Below, piece by piece: positions 26,891-41,200 of a DNA stretch of 64,000 nt. Where the stretch lies: NCBI RefSeq assembly GCF_027580225.2, contig NC_073342.2, forward strand, positions 14,521,501 to 14,585,500, in the 5' to 3' direction. Numbering within the stretch: position 1 is the stretch's first letter; the number at the start of each line of letters is the position of its first letter. Source of the DNA: Misgurnus anguillicaudatus (Eukaryota; Chordata; Actinopteri; Cypriniformes; Cobitidae). Made by a program: the position numbers and the translations under genes. The notes under the pieces were generated by a model. It saw nothing but the letters and a program-made list of their open reading frames with translations. It searched no databases and was not told where the DNA came from.

Positions 26891-28640
26891 AGGCCGAAAA
26901 CCGAAAGCCGAAACACCGAAAGAAATTATGCCAATTATTAGTACTACCATTGCACTTATGGTATTTTTGCGTGTAATAGAAATGGAGTCAACACACACAA
27001 TTTGAGAAGAAAATTAAGCCAAACAGCATATGGCATAAACAAACCCAACTTCAGTTATTTAGGACAGTGGTTTTCAAACTGGGGGCCGCGAGATGGTGCC
27101 AGGGGGGCCCCAGTTTTATGACATTTTATGAAATACATTAATTTATCATGAATTCTGTGTAATTAAATAAAAAAAATAAGGCTACTAACCAAAAGCACTA
27201 CATTTTTGTATAATTTAATTTTTTTTATTACAATTTTGAGTTTTAGAACAGTTTTTTGTCACAAATTTTCTTTGGGGGGCCGCGAAGAAATGTACCTTAC
27301 ACAAGGGGGGCCCGCACGCTGAAAAAGTTTGGGAACCACTGATTTAGGCTATCTGCCTCATGTCTGGAAAAACTGATGAGTAGGCTACTAGTGACACATC
27401 AGGTTGTTAAAAGTTAAACTGTTTGTTTAATTAATCCTTTGGTGCTTGTTTGCCATGCAGTATACGTTTAAAAACTGAGATGTGCTAGTTGTGGTTTTGT
27501 TTAACATTAATGTTACATAATGCTGATAAAAATGATGGCATTTTAATGCACGTTAAAACCCTGAATGGATCGAAGGCTCGGTCAAATGTGAATATCTTCG
27601 TTATTTAGTCTGACATGTTTTTGTTTAGATAGAAAGTCATATTTAGCCTACCTTCTCCGCTGAAACACGTTTTTCTCATTAATGCCAGCTGCAGAAAAAA
27701 GTCTGCTCTGTTGTTATCCAGTGAGAACAACAAACGGATCTAACAAATATATCTGAATTTAATATTATGTTACAAATAACGCAAGCTGGCTTGATACATT
27801 GTTGCTGAGGGCGCAAAGTTACGAGCTTAATTTAACAACACTTCACAAAACGGAGCTATTGTTTGCTGTTACGGCATTTGCAGTTATCGGGTTTGTTATA
27901 ACCATATCCACAGATAAAATTAATGTTCTCCGTTTCGCTTTCCATGTGTGTCTCGTGTCGTATTAACGACAAAATAAACAAGGCTATATAAGGAAGTGAA
28001 CAAATCTCTCATGATGCACACGGCTGCGGCGGCGGAGAAGCACGTTTAACACCCGGTATTAAACTCTAAACACTTAAAAGAGTCTGCAATCTGAATTACC
28101 AAAACAATCAGAAATACAAACATATTAATTTTCATGTATATTTTAAGTCTGTAAAAGACCGTAGAGGTGAAGTGAAAAAGGATTCAATGAGCAGTAGCCG
28201 TAATGCTGCGGTGGCGGATTAAAAACGTTTGAACATCATTTTTCCCCATTCTAATTATTATTGCAGATCGAATGTTTGACCATTCGTGCACATCCCTAAT
28301 TTTAAAAGCAATCATGTTAAATGTCTGTTATTCTGGATGTTAATCTGAACGAATGTTTAGTCGGAGCTTGTGAAAACAGTACACAAATGCCCAGAGAAAA
28401 GGCATTGCGGAGGTCCTGGTCAGAAATTCGGCGGACGCGGGTTTGAGAGAAATCTAGTCCACACCGCAGATATGTTACTTCAGACAAGCACGTGCAGGTC
28501 GCGGTTTCTGTTTGCGTCATCACATTATTTCGGCCGTATTTTTTCGGTGATAAAAGTCTTTCGGCCGAAAACCGAAAATCCACTTTTGGGCCATTTTCGG
28601 CCGAAAATTTTCGGTGGCCGAATATTCGGTGCATCCCTAC
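26891..28640. mobile_element. hAT-type element lacking a recognisable left end
   Basis: The right end, ttcggtggccgaatattcgg followed by tgcatcccta, and inner ccgaaaaccgaaa motifs on both sides show one element. Its left terminus (expected tagggatgca) is not seen, because the GC-rich island ends at this place. A younger hAT copy (27065-27341) sits inside. There is no intact transposase. Confidence 0.55.
27065..27341. mobile_element. Short hAT-type element, 277 bp
   Basis: Ends are cagtggttttcaaact and agtttgggaaccactg. The flanking 8-mers are atttagga (27057-27064) and atttaggc (27342-27349). Same family as 11916-12154. Confidence 0.8.
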
Positions 28641-28677
28641 TAAATATGCTAAATATTCTTACCTGTCTGAAATTTAA

Positions 28678-29230
28678 ACGGGTTAGTTCACCCAAAAATG
28701 AAAATAACATAATTAATTACTCAACCTTATGTTGTTCTACACCTGTAAGACCTTCATTCATCCTCAGAAGAAATTTTTTTATATTTTTGATTAAATCCGA
28801 TAGTTCAGTGAGGCCTGCATTGACGACATTGACATTTCCTCTCTCAAGATTGATTAATGTACTAAAAACTTATTTAAATCAGTTTATGTGAGTTCAGTCG
28901 TTCAATATTAATAGTTTAAAGCGACAAGAATATTTTCGATGTGCCTAAAAAACAAAATAACAACTTGTATAGTAATGGCTGATTTTAAAACACTGTTTAA
29001 GGAAGTATCGGAGCTTTTATGAATCATTGTGCTGAATCAGGTGTTCCAAGAACCAAAGTCAAACGATTTCAGCAGTGTGGCGGATCTGACTCATGATTCG
29101 ACACGCTAATTCATAACCGCTCCGATGCTTTCTGAAACAGAAAGAACTATCTAGTCTCTATATGATATTCCCCCGAGGGGAAGGGAAGTTCCCGAGTGCG
29201 TGTTAAAACTGGAGTGGAACGCATCCCAGG
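28678..29230. repeat. Repeat fragments upstream of gene 3
   Basis: At 28678-28790 is a piece starting gttagttcacccaaaaatg, the inverse of the end seen at about 52560-52605 (ttgggtgaactatccc). At 29163-29227 is a fragment with attcccccgaggggaag and actggagtggaacgca, shared with the element at 47548-48018. The rest is AT-rich with no exon. The gene 3 promoter must lie in or next to this repeat-derived DNA. Confidence 0.55.
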
Positions 29231-29279
29231 CTGAGAGACGACACAAGTAATTTACTCTGTGAGTGAATGCATGTCAGAT

Positions 29280-32200
29280 ATGGACAAGATTCTGGTGCTG
29301 TTTCTCCTTTTACTTCCTGCTTCTGCAGAAGGTAAGATTTCAATGAAATTATAAAAAATATATATTTTTTCTAGAGTTGTTCCGATTCCGATACCAGTAT
29401 CGGAAATGCGGTGGATACCACAAAAATTCTGGCATCGGAATCGGCGAGTACTTGAAGGGTTTGAACGTGAGCATGTCACGTTTTCTGTTTGTGTCACTTT
29501 CACGTTTTGGTTACTCAACTTTTTTGTCCTATTTTCAAACTATTTTCGCTTCGGTTTAGGGTTAGATTTGGTGCTTGTGTTATATGTCACTTTAAGTATT
29601 TGTCACTTTAAGTATTGGTTTATAAAAAAAAAGATACAAGACTTATTCTTTTATTCGCCTGACGTTGGGGTTAGAGTTTGTTTAGGTAAGGATGTAATTT
29701 TATGTAAATCTAACCCTAAACCGAAGCGACAATGGTAAGAAATTGGGACAAAAAATTTGAGTAACCAAAACGTGAAAGTGACACAAACAGAAAACGTGAC
29801 ATGCTCACGTTCAAACCAGGCAAAACGTGACATTTTCACGTTGGTCCATACGTGAAATAGTCACGTATTTGCGTGATATTGGGTTGTGAACCCATATACC
29901 GATCCGATATTATTTTCTTAATAAACCTACCCAGCAAACACAGAACGTTCTCCTAACGTTAGTTTTTGGTTATATTTTGGTTATTTTTTGGGAACCATAA
30001 AATAACGTTCCCATAACGTTGTAGGGTGGTTATTTTTAAATAACCTAAAAAAAACTTATACAGAACGTTATTTTTTTGGTTATTTTCTGGAACCATAAAA
30101 TAACCTAAAAATAACTTTTACAGAACGTTCTCTAATGGTTATTTTTTTGGTTATGTTTTTTTTTAGGAAATGAAGTGAAAGCATAATTAAACCCATTATT
30201 CCTTTAGTGTGCACGTCTAATATGCGCGTGCTTGTCTGCACGAGCTTACCCTGCCTTCTTCACGAGTACCCACTTTCTCTTGTGCTCAGGAAAAATCGTT
30301 AATTTAAAAAATAACGGTCCTTTCGTTTTTACCTCAGCGACTAACATTATTTTAGCGGTTCTTTTTTCTCTTTCTTGATTTAGTAACTTAAATATGTGAG
30401 AAGAAATATATATACGAGTGATTTCCAATCGATTTGAGGAGAATATAATGTTAGAAACTTTTTATTGTTGTAAAAACGGATAGCTGACTAACTGTGGTAA
30501 GATTTTTAACCTAAAGTGACTGATTTATTTGTCATTGCGTTTTTACTTCAGAGTATAACATTCTAGCGATTTCTTTTTTCTTTCTTCATTAGTAGCTTCA
30601 ATATGTGAAAACGAAAATATATTTTAATTATTTCCATGAAGAGAATATGAAGTTAGAAGCTTTTGATTATTGTAAAAACTGAGAGAGAGATGCTGATTGT
30701 TGTTACTTAATAATGGAGAGGCGGCTGCTGTAAGGTCTGTTAAACTAAAGTGAATTAAATGTTTATATATTTTCAATAAATATCTGTTTTAAGTCTTCTT
30801 TATTGTGTTGAAGTCACTGGTTATTTATATATTTAATAAAATAGAATGTTATATTTTATGGCGTAATAGCACTTTTGGGAGTACTTCGACTCGCCAGAAA
30901 AGTCCGCTCCCCTTCTCACTCTCATAATGGGAGAGGGAGGGTGTTACTGCGCCGAGTCGAAGTACTCCCAAAAGTGCTATTACGCCATAAAATATAGTTC
31001 CTCTTTTAAATCCGCTTAGAAAAGCGTTACGTTTTATTTTGTACCACCAAACTTGCTCGTATAACTACTCGTCTTAAATAGGAAAAACGTTGATGTGTTT
31101 GGTCACTTCTAACTTTATCTCTGATTGGTACCATTGAATGAATGGGGCTAAGCTAAATGCTATCGAAGCGTCGCAGCGCGTTCCAGCGCTTACGTGCACG
31201 CACACAGATGATAGAGGAATGTATCAACAATTCTTAGTTAAGGTAATAACATATTTTAATATTGAAAATGAGTAGACTATACCTTTAACACAAGCTTTTT
31301 TATTCTGCTAAAATATATATAAACAATAATAGGCCTATGTTATTTTATATAGGCTACAAACTATAATTCTATCTTGACATGCCACACATGCACATTATCT
31401 GGTTCATGTTGGTCCAGTTTAATTCAGAGGACTCATTGGTTTGGTGTATTCATTTTAATTGTAAGCCTTTTAAAAGTAATTATTTTAGATGCAATTTTGT
31501 AATATTTAAATTCTCTAATTTGTTCTAAAAACATTTAAAATCATCCCACAGAATTCTGCAGATTTTTCCAATTATTCTAAAACTAAAATACCCTTTCAGT
31601 TTACAGTGTTAGATTTGTGGCTTGTTTTCTTTTAGGAAAATAAATATTACTGTCAAATGTCTTTCAGGTAATAAAAATACTCTATTTCACTGTTGTTCAT
31701 GTTTTGTACAGGAATAAGTCTTAAGCACACCATAAAACAGTTATATCCATTCATACAGGGCTAGTAGTATGTACAGCTGTATATTATACAGATACACACC
31801 CAGGTATCGGATCGGTACTCGGTATCGGCCGATACCCTGAGCCCAGGTATCGGAATCGGTATCGGGAAGAGAAAAATGGTATCGGAACATCTCTAATTTT
31901 TTCAGTCCACATTAAAATATCTTTGACTAAAAGGAAATATGATTAAAATAGGAATATAAAATGGAAAAAAAAACTTAATAACATAAAAATAAATTCTTGT
32001 TTTATCAAAAAATGTAAAATACAAGCTAGGATATTTGGACCAATATATAGAGCAGCATCCAATTTATGATTAGAAAGCAGAAATAGAATCATGTGAAATT
32101 AAATAAAAACAAAAGCATAAGTGTTTTATTTTATAAAAAGATTATAAGCATGTTACATGAAAGATGATGTCATAAAAATGATATACAAGCCACAAAAACA

Positions 32201-35200
32201 TGCAGAGTCTTTAATCTTTATTCAAATATGTTTGATGTGCATTTCTTAATTTGACTAGATGCAATTACACTTTATGAAACATCAGTTTACATTTGTAGTA
32301 TAGATGGTTTAGCAGTAACAACATAAACAAGCGGCTTTCGTGGTCAACGTGTAACTTCCGGTAAACTCCGCCAAGAATAAATAACAACAAAGTACTTTAA
32401 ACGTAGTTTATTTATATAACAAGCAAAATAAACAACACATAGATTACATCAAAACATTTGTTATTTTCGTCTAGATATTGTTCAAGAGTTCAGTTTAGCG
32501 TATTGCGTCACCGCACGTGCGTCCGATAAAACCGCCTATAGACCAGTTCAAATGATGTAAACAACGCTGGTCCAAAAACACTTCCTGTTACAGTTTGTGA
32601 CAGTTATTTTTTATTTCACATATATTATTATCTTTAAGATGTTTTTTTAACTTCAGTTAATTCAGGTTTATATGTTCTGTTGGTTTATTTTATCCCAACG
32701 TTTATCTAGTGTTAAAAAACGGAAACAGGAAGTGCTTCTGGACCAGTGTTGTTTACATCTCTTGAACTGGTCGGTTATAGTCCACATTATTATTACAATG
32801 TTAATTTTCATATTTAACCTACAGAGTTTATAGTGGTGATGATTAAATAAAAAGAAAAATTTTGGGGGGAGGGTGAAAGCTAAGCTGGAAAAATTCTAAG
32901 GGTTTTTCAACTACTGTGCAGAAGCTCTTTGTTTAAAGTTTTTTTTAAGGAACCATATAGCAGGGCTTGACATTAACTTTTTGAGCAACTTGTCCTTCGG
33001 ACAAGTAAATTTGTGTTTCACTTCCATGCACAAAAGTCACTTGTCCGGGTAAAGATTTATAATATAATGTATTTTTGTGTTTTGCTAATCAGTGGCGGAG
33101 CAAGGGATTTCTCATAGGGGTGGCCAGGCAGGGGCCAGTAGTTACTCTGGGGTGGCACATAAAATATCTATCATCCAACCTTAAAATACTTTTAAGTATA
33201 ATAGGTGTGTTAATAAGAATAATGTATAACATACAATTGCTGCAATACTTTCATTTTAATTAAAATGAATTGAGATTAACATACAATTTATAGTCATAAT
33301 TCAACCTCATGTTTTTTTAAACTATTTAATCAAATAATCATAATCAAATAATTTAATCAAATCATTTGGCTGCTTCTTGCTACTCTTTCTGGAGAATGAT
33401 GCTATATCTGCTGCCTTTCTCTTTATTTTTCCCACATTTCAATGATTGTAGAAAAGTGTCACCTGTAATAAATGGACTAATCCGGTCACCCCTGTTATTA
33501 AGTGCGAAATGGACTGTTCCAAAACTTTCCGCTAGAGTCTGCGCAGTGTCGGAGAATTGAGCAGGTGAATGATAACGGGAAAGGAGATCGGCTGAATAGT
33601 GTAAATAGTTATAGTTTAAATAAGCTCTCTGTTCAATATTCCGCTCTGTGTTTGCGCTGCGCGTTCTGCTCTGTCGTTAACGGCACATAACGTGAAGTAA
33701 CATTGATTGAAATGTAACTTGTCCAGTCGGACAACTAATTTTCTCTTACACTTGTCCTACAAAAAATTCACTTGTCCCGGACAAGCGGACAAGCCTTAAT
33801 GTCGAGCCCTGCATATAGCCACAAATAATTATTGTATGTCATCGTGTAGCACCTTGTGTATTAGCAATGCTAAAATGGCTACCAATTGCTGATGTTTGAT
33901 AAAAGTTGTTGAATACTTTTAAGGGGGACAGGGCTCTTCAGTGTATGATACAGATCACCAGAATTTAATAGTTCATTCCTGCAGTAAATTTATCATATTT
34001 AACTTAAATGCAGTGGTGGCTTGTGACTGCGCATCCAAGGGGTGCAAATTCAAAATATGTGTTCAGAGTGTCATGTGTGTTGCTCGTGATTTTAAAATAT
34101 GTGTTTGTTGCGTCATGTGAACCATGTGCATCATGTGTTTTGTCAAAATAAGTGCCTGCTGCAAACGTGTCAAAACCATTTATGACAAAAAAGACACTGA
34201 CGTTCACAAAATACACGCAAGACAAGATAAACCCTTTAGACGCATCTACAGCAGGCACTTATTTTGACAAGACACGTGATGCACATAGGTTCACTCAACG
34301 CGCAGAACACATATTTTGAAATTACGAATCACACACATGACGGGCTACATACAAACTTTGCATCGAGTGCCCTGGAAAAAATAAGTCACCGCCGCCACTG
34401 CTTAAACCAGGGGTGTCAAACTCAATTTCATCCCGGGCCACATCAGCATTACGGTTACTCTCAAAGGGCCGGTTGTAATGACTGTATGAATGTATCAACT
34501 CTTTTATTACTGTACATTGCATAATTCTCTCTGCATTTGCTTACTATTGGTCTTGTTAATAACTAAATTAATACCTAGCTTTGAAAGTAGAAGCCCAGGC
34601 AAATAATTACAAAGTGTATAGAGTACAACTATTCCACAGATTATTTAAAAAATATTTGTGGTGACAAAAACACATGTTGTATGCGAGTACACTCAAAATG
34701 TTCTGTTATCCTTCATTGTGCAAGTAAGAAAATGAGAGGCATTTTTAGATAAAGAATTTTACAATCTCCACCACAATATGCATTTATTAGACAAATATAC
34801 TCTCACTTGTCATTTCTTGCCCTCTTTACAAAAAAGCTGTGATCTTTTACCTGGCTTTAAGTGTCTGATTGACTGTCGTCTCATGAGTTCAGTGTTGTAG
34901 GCTACAGATCAATAGTTTCAATCGTTTATCGGTTCAGATGAGTCATTAGTTCGCGTATTTAGCGGGAATACGCATTGTAAACTAATCCCAGCTGGACATC
35001 GCGAAACATTTCTATAAACGAGACGGAAAACATTTTCTCGCTGGATGCATGTGAGCGTGCACGAGAGAGGGAGAGAAAGAACGAGCAGATAATGTCCGTT
35101 TCTAAATTCAAAGGCTGCAGCCTGCGGAGGTCACATATGCAGCGTCATCAAGCCTGGTTTATTTAAGTTAACTAACCATTACATTCACAAGTCATACGCA

Positions 35201-38200
35201 TATTACAACTATTTACTATAAACGAAGAATAATATTTAACTGTATAATTGTTAATATTCTGAAACAAGACAGTCTTGATGACGTATGCAGCCTGGAAATG
35301 CGACCTCCGGACTCTGCAGCCTTCGCATTAAGACACGCCCACTCTAGCAGCGCGCGCGTGCGGAGCACTGCTCGTTCTCTCTCATGCATCAACATTATCA
35401 CTATAATTACATTACAAAAAGACTTTGGCGGGACAAAAGTAGTTTTGGTGGCTGCTAAAAAAAATCAATGTAGGAAATAACCTGCAAAAAATAAAACTTA
35501 AAAAAACAATAAAATAATCTGTAAGCTCTCACGGGCCAGATGAAATGAGGGGGCGGGCTGGATTTGGCCCACGGGCCTTGAGTTTGACACCCCTAAATGA
35601 TAAAAGTGTTGAAACCTCTACTGTCTCACAACTTTACTGTCATTTCACTACTTATTATTTAGTCTCTATACAACTGTGAATGTGACAAATTAAACCCCTT
35701 AAAACCAGTGGCGGCTGGTGACTTCTTTTTTTGAAGCGCACGATGCGAAGTTCGTCACAACATGTATGTAGCTTGTCATGTGTGTGGTTCGTCATTTCAA
35801 TATATGTGTTCTGTGCTTTGAGAGATCGTGTGTGCAATACGTGTCATGCCAAAATAAGTGCCTACTGCCTTGAACTTGAAAGGAGACGTTCGCGTGTGCC
35901 AGATACTCGCACAATCTCATGCGTAATCAGAGTTTACTGTTAAGGGAGTGTCTTGCTCTTGCGTGTATTTAGGGAACGCGAGCGTCTCTTTTATCATAAA
36001 CGGTTTTGACGCGTCTCCAGCAGGCACTTATTTTGACAAAACACGTGATGCACACAGGATCTCTCCACATGCATGACACATATTTTGGAAAAGGGAACCA
36101 CACACGTGACAATCCGAACACTTATTTTGAATTAGCGCATCCTCGGAAGAGCAGTCACGAGCCACCACTGCTTGAATCCCTTTGATTTTTTATCATTCAT
36201 TAAGACAAATAAATTATTTCATATTCTCTTTTAATTAATTTAAATTTTTTAAATAAATGTTTCGTTTTATATTGCTTTCATTTTCAAAAGCCAACTAGGA
36301 TTAAGGATAATGACATCCTCAAAATGATCCATTTTGTTGAAAGAACAAGCCTACGCCCCAAATCTAGGGTGGGACATTTCTAAAATAGCCAATGCTAGCA
36401 CAACTTCTACAAGGGGCAGTATTACAATTATGCTGAGAAGGATGATAGCTCTTTCCTTATTAGTTCTTCCTTATTAAACCTTTATTAATCAATGTCAGCT
36501 ATTATTTGTTTTTGAATAAATAATGTAATACTGTTCTTGCTTTTTTTCATTTTCCACAGGCTCTCATTCTATATCAGCACTTTTAACTTACCATCAAGGA
36601 AAAACACCTTTCCCTAAAATAAGTATTCTATCGATGTTGGATGATGTCCCCCTTGTGTATTATAATGGTGACACAAACACTATATTTTACAGAGGAAATA
36701 CAACAAATGAAGATACATTACTTAATCCAGCTGAGTACACAAGCATATATGACTTCACAATCATCAAATGGGAAAAAGTAACAGCATACTTAAATAACAC
36801 TCCAGGTAAGCATTGTGCATAATTGTTTTTTTAACAACATGTGAAATTGATTTCTGATGAATATAGAAAATGTTATGATTCTTGGCAGTGCCAGAATGTT
36901 AAAGGAGCATTTCACCCATAGAAACATTAATCTTTATTGAAAGTGTGTCATATTTGTAGTCAAAATGTAACATACATTTAGAATTTGGTAACCTATTTGA
37001 CAGAGAAAAGGGGTGTTTGTAGTCTCACTCCCTCAACAAAGATATTGTACTTCCTTCTTTCAATGATGCAAAATTATGATTTTTACATAATTGAAAGAAG
37101 GAAGTGCAACACTGAAATCTGTATTTCTCCTGTTTCAGCAGCAACTGAGAAAATTATGCATGACCATTCAAAAACATGTCTGGGGTTCTAACTATACAAA
37201 GCTTAATGCAAATGGGTGAAGTGTCCCTTTAAGTGCTGTTAAGCATAAGTTTTCCTAAGTCAGTAAACCCCACCTTTACTTTATAAAAGGTAAATCTAGC
37301 GAAACTTGTAAGTGTGTATACCTAACACTGGGGTGTAAATTAGAAAGCTGGATCCAAATGCTATAATATCTTCTTGAGTCACATCATGGGAGCCATGAGA
37401 ACCAAGAATACACTCAACGACAAACAAACACTAACAGAACAAGGAAAGACTGGATCTCCATATACAAAAGCATTCAGTGGTAACGAGACATAACAATAAA
37501 GGTGGGGTCACAAGAACAGGACTTAACTAAGGGAACAGTATAAAACAGAAAGTAAATGGACAAAACTGGTGGACACCTCTATTTTGAATTTTGAAGACAC
37601 CTGGTTCCACACTCTAATCAGCTAAGTAACTCATCTGTAAAGGCCTTTAAATGGTCTCTCAGTCTAGTTCTGTAGGCTACACAACCATGGGGAAGACTGC
37701 TGACTTGACAGTTGTCCAAAAGATGACCATTAACACCTTGCAAAACTGCAAGATGCAAAATATCATTGCAAAGACACCGGCTAGATACGATATGCCAGAC
37801 CCAACAATGCAGAAGAGTATAAGGCCACAATCAGAGCATCCGGGGCTCTCATAACACCTGAGCAGTGCCACAGACTAATCAACTCCATGCCACTCCGCAT
37901 TACTGCAGTAATTCAGGCCAAATGAGCCCCAACTAAGTATTGAGTGCTGTACATGCTCATACTTTTCATGTTCATACTTTTCAGATAGCCAAGATTTCTA
38001 AAAATCATTTCTTTGTATTTGTCTTAAGTAATATTATAGTTTTCTGAGATACTGAATTTGGGATTTTCCTTAGTTGTCAGTTATAATCATCAAAATCAAA
38101 ATTAAAAGCACTATACCACTGACAGACCAAGAAATAATACAAGTAACAGGACTATATGTAAAGGTTGGCCCTTTTAAAAATTCACAGTGATGGTAAAATG

Positions 38201-41200
38201 CAGGACTCTTTTCTTTGTGTTTTTATTTCACACTTTTAAAAAACATTGTCACATTGTGTACAGAATCCAAATGCAGACCGTTGATGAACATAAGGACTTT
38301 AGGTAACACTTTATTTTACGACCCGCAAAGTACCGCATAATTAAACCAAATTTACAGCGTACATTTGTAACAACAGAGTACCTCTACAGTACGTACTTGT
38401 AGGTATAAGGGAATAATATTTTAAGTTTGGGGTAATAATGGGGTAAGAATATGAAGAATTATAAATTATTTATACTGTAAGTATTTTATAACAACAGGGT
38501 ACCTATTGTAATATTATGTGGTATTTTATGACTTAGTCAAGTCTATGGGGAAATTATGTTTTTTTTTTTATGATTTTATTGTTAATTTTTCATATTGACT
38601 TCTGAATGTTGTATACAGTCGATGTCTACGAGCCACATCGACAAATAAATATAACAGCACATCACTTTTATTTTAGAAGCCTATATTACTTGCTTTTAAT
38701 AACAAAAGTCCAGCTGATTTAATGTGGTTATCACTTAAGGTAAGTACAATAAAAATAGCAACTTATTCCCTATTTACCAGGTAACTCTAACATTTGCGGA
38801 CATATTTGAAGTGGTGCTTTGCAATTTTGACTCTGATTTCAAATGACACAAAAATGACCACAAAGCAGCATGCTGTTTGTTTATTTTTAATAGGTGCTAT
38901 CATTGGTAGAATAAAACTTTGCAACAAGTATTTAAGTCAAATAATTTATGCAATGGCAAACCAGAATGAAACGACAGCAGATATCAGCTCCCACTAAAGC
39001 AAAAGACGACTACATGCGTAGGCTACTGCGCAGGTGTAGAGCGCACGGCCGTCTGCAGGAGGTTTGCTAGAAAGCGATCCTGAGGTGAAATTTCTTTAAG
39101 AGGTTTTAAATACTTTCTACACTGTGGAGTACGGCTGCGAGTGATGTGAGCAGTTTCCGCGTGCTGAATAAGGTAACTGGTTTTGTTAATACATGACTCA
39201 CGCATTTTAAACAATGTTTTTTCAAGAAAGTTGCCAGCTAACGGTAGCAGCAGGTTAGCTAGCACATAAGTAAGCCTAAAGTTATTAACTGGCTCAGAAA
39301 ACTCTGTTTCTTTCAAGGCACAGTGAAGAAACATTTACTGAAGGCTTTCATTTATGTTTTTCATATGTAATTGCAGAACAGCATTTGTGAGACGACATCA
39401 ACTCAACATCCGAGTGGACAACAACACCAACAGAGGAAGCCAAGCCGCAAAAACAACGAAAAATTGTCATGACTTTTGAAATAAAAGTTTTGTGTTAATA
39501 AAAATTAAGTGTTGGCTTAATTATAGTGTTTTAAAGATGTTTTGAAATAAGTTGTTTTAAAATAAAAATAACAATATTCTGTATGTTTATGGTATTTACC
39601 CTATAACATTTATAACAAGAGGTGAACAAAGCACCACTATAGTTTACAGCCCGCAAATATGAGCGTTACCTGGTAAATACACGGAACAAGGCTGTAACAA
39701 GTGCCGCTTTAATTTACAGCCCGCAAAGGTAAGAGTTACCTGGTACATACACAGAACAAGCGGGGAACAAGCACCACTTTAATTTACAGCCCGCAAATAT
39801 AAGAATTACCTGGTAAATACACAGAACAAGGCTGTAACAAGTGCCGCTTTAAATGTCAGCCCGCAAAGGTAAGAGTTACCTGGTAGATACACAGAACAAG
39901 CAGGGAATAAGCCCCACTTTAATTTACAGCCCGCATATATAAGAGTTACCTGGTAACTCCTGTATACATATACAGATCAAAGAGGTACAAATTGATATTA
40001 TTTTTATTGTGCTGTTATATTTTATTTGCTGACGTGGGTTGTAGACATCAACTGTTGGCTATACAATACACTTTCATCAGATAAGTAGCAAATATGAAAA
40101 AAAAATCAATAGACCATATTGCCCATAGACGTAAGTCATACATACCACGTAGTATTACAATAGGTACCCTGTAGTTATGAAATACTTAGAGTATAAATAA
40201 TTTATAAATCTCTATTTATTCTTACCCCCTTCTTACCCCAAACTTAAAATATTGTTCCCTTATACCTACAAGTACACGTACTGTAGAGGTACACTGTTGT
40301 TACAAATAGGTACGCTGTAAATTCGGGTTAATTATGCGGTACTTTGCGGGTCGTAAAATAAAGTGTTACCGGACTTTATCTATAATAGAAATGAAAAACA
40401 AAAACCCACAGGAGGGTAAAACAAAGCAATAACAATGACAATAAACAGACTAGACAGGACTAACACTAAACTTGACAGGAACTCGATTTCTTAACAATAA
40501 CTTTTAACAATAAACCACTTGACTAACAGAGCATGTAAAGCACAAAACAAATCAACACAAGACCATAAGGGCCGATTCACACCGGCTGCGTGGCGTGTGC
40601 GCGTCTCAGCTGCGTGGTGTGTCCGTTTTTATTTAGGCTCCCATGTTAGCAGGTTTGACAGTTCACACCGCCTGCATGACATGCACGTCTCAGGCGCGGC
40701 TCGAGCCGCGCCGAAACGCATGCATGCTAGGAATAGGACCGACGCCTTTTTTTCACGCAAACGTTTTGGAAGTGTTTCCAGGCAAAATATATGTCACCTA
40801 TAGCAACAGCCACGCGTCAGCACTGCGTCAGGCACGCTTCTGGTATGTACAGACACGGAAAACGCGACGCAGCAGCCACGCAACTGACATGCAACAGATA
40901 CGCCACGCAGCCGGTGTGAATCGGCCCTAACACAAGGGCATTAAATAGGGAGGCAAATCAAGGGCCAACAGGTCAAATCAAATCAAAATCAAATCAAAGT
41001 TTATTTATAGAGCACCTTTTTAAAACAGCAGGTGTTCACCAAAGTGCTGTACATACAGTATAAAATAAACAGAAAATTAAAAAGCATAAAATAAATATAA
41101 GATAAAAAATTAAAAACACAATAAAATAAAAATACAATAAAATATCCAATAAAAACAACAGTAATCAGTAATACACACTTAAAAATAACTCCTAACAGGT

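Larger units (their letters stand above)
29372..31895. mobile_element. hAT-type element in gene 3 intron 1, 2.5 kb
   Basis: Ends are tagagttgttccgat and atcggaacatctcta. The 8-bp duplication attttttc is perfect (29364-29371 and 31896-31903). It begins 40 bp after the gene 3 leader donor. It carries a long hairpin (29456-29817), a repeat array with ggttatttt and aacgttc motifs (about 29931-30170) and a second hairpin (30850-30996). Confidence 0.85.
38302..40370. mobile_element. 2.1-kb DNA transposon with long inverted ends and 8-bp duplication
   Basis: Ends are ggtaacactttattttacga and tcgtaaaataaagtgttacc, with similarity continuing for about 150 bp inward. The duplication ggacttta is perfect (38294-38301 and 40371-40378). 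An 8-bp duplication fits hAT, P or Merlin types; the GGTAACAC ends do not decide. It contains an array with a 70-bp period (39646-39960) and a possible spliced transcription unit (about 39000-39502). No transposase domain was recognised. Confidence 0.85.

Noticed and set aside
26435..26998. Six overlapping ORFs of 107-187 residues, rich in Arg and Pro
   Set aside because: All frames are open because the segment is GC-rich. Codon patterns and the internal 110-bp duplication do not suggest a protein.
29406..29839. Matching ORFs on both strands with [16 protein letters not shown]
   Set aside because: They are the two arms of a long inverted repeat, not a conserved protein.
39023..39334. A 103-residue minus-strand ORF
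   Set aside because: It lies across exon-like blocks on the + strand in a transposon, shows no domain I recognise, and has no supporting start or splice context.
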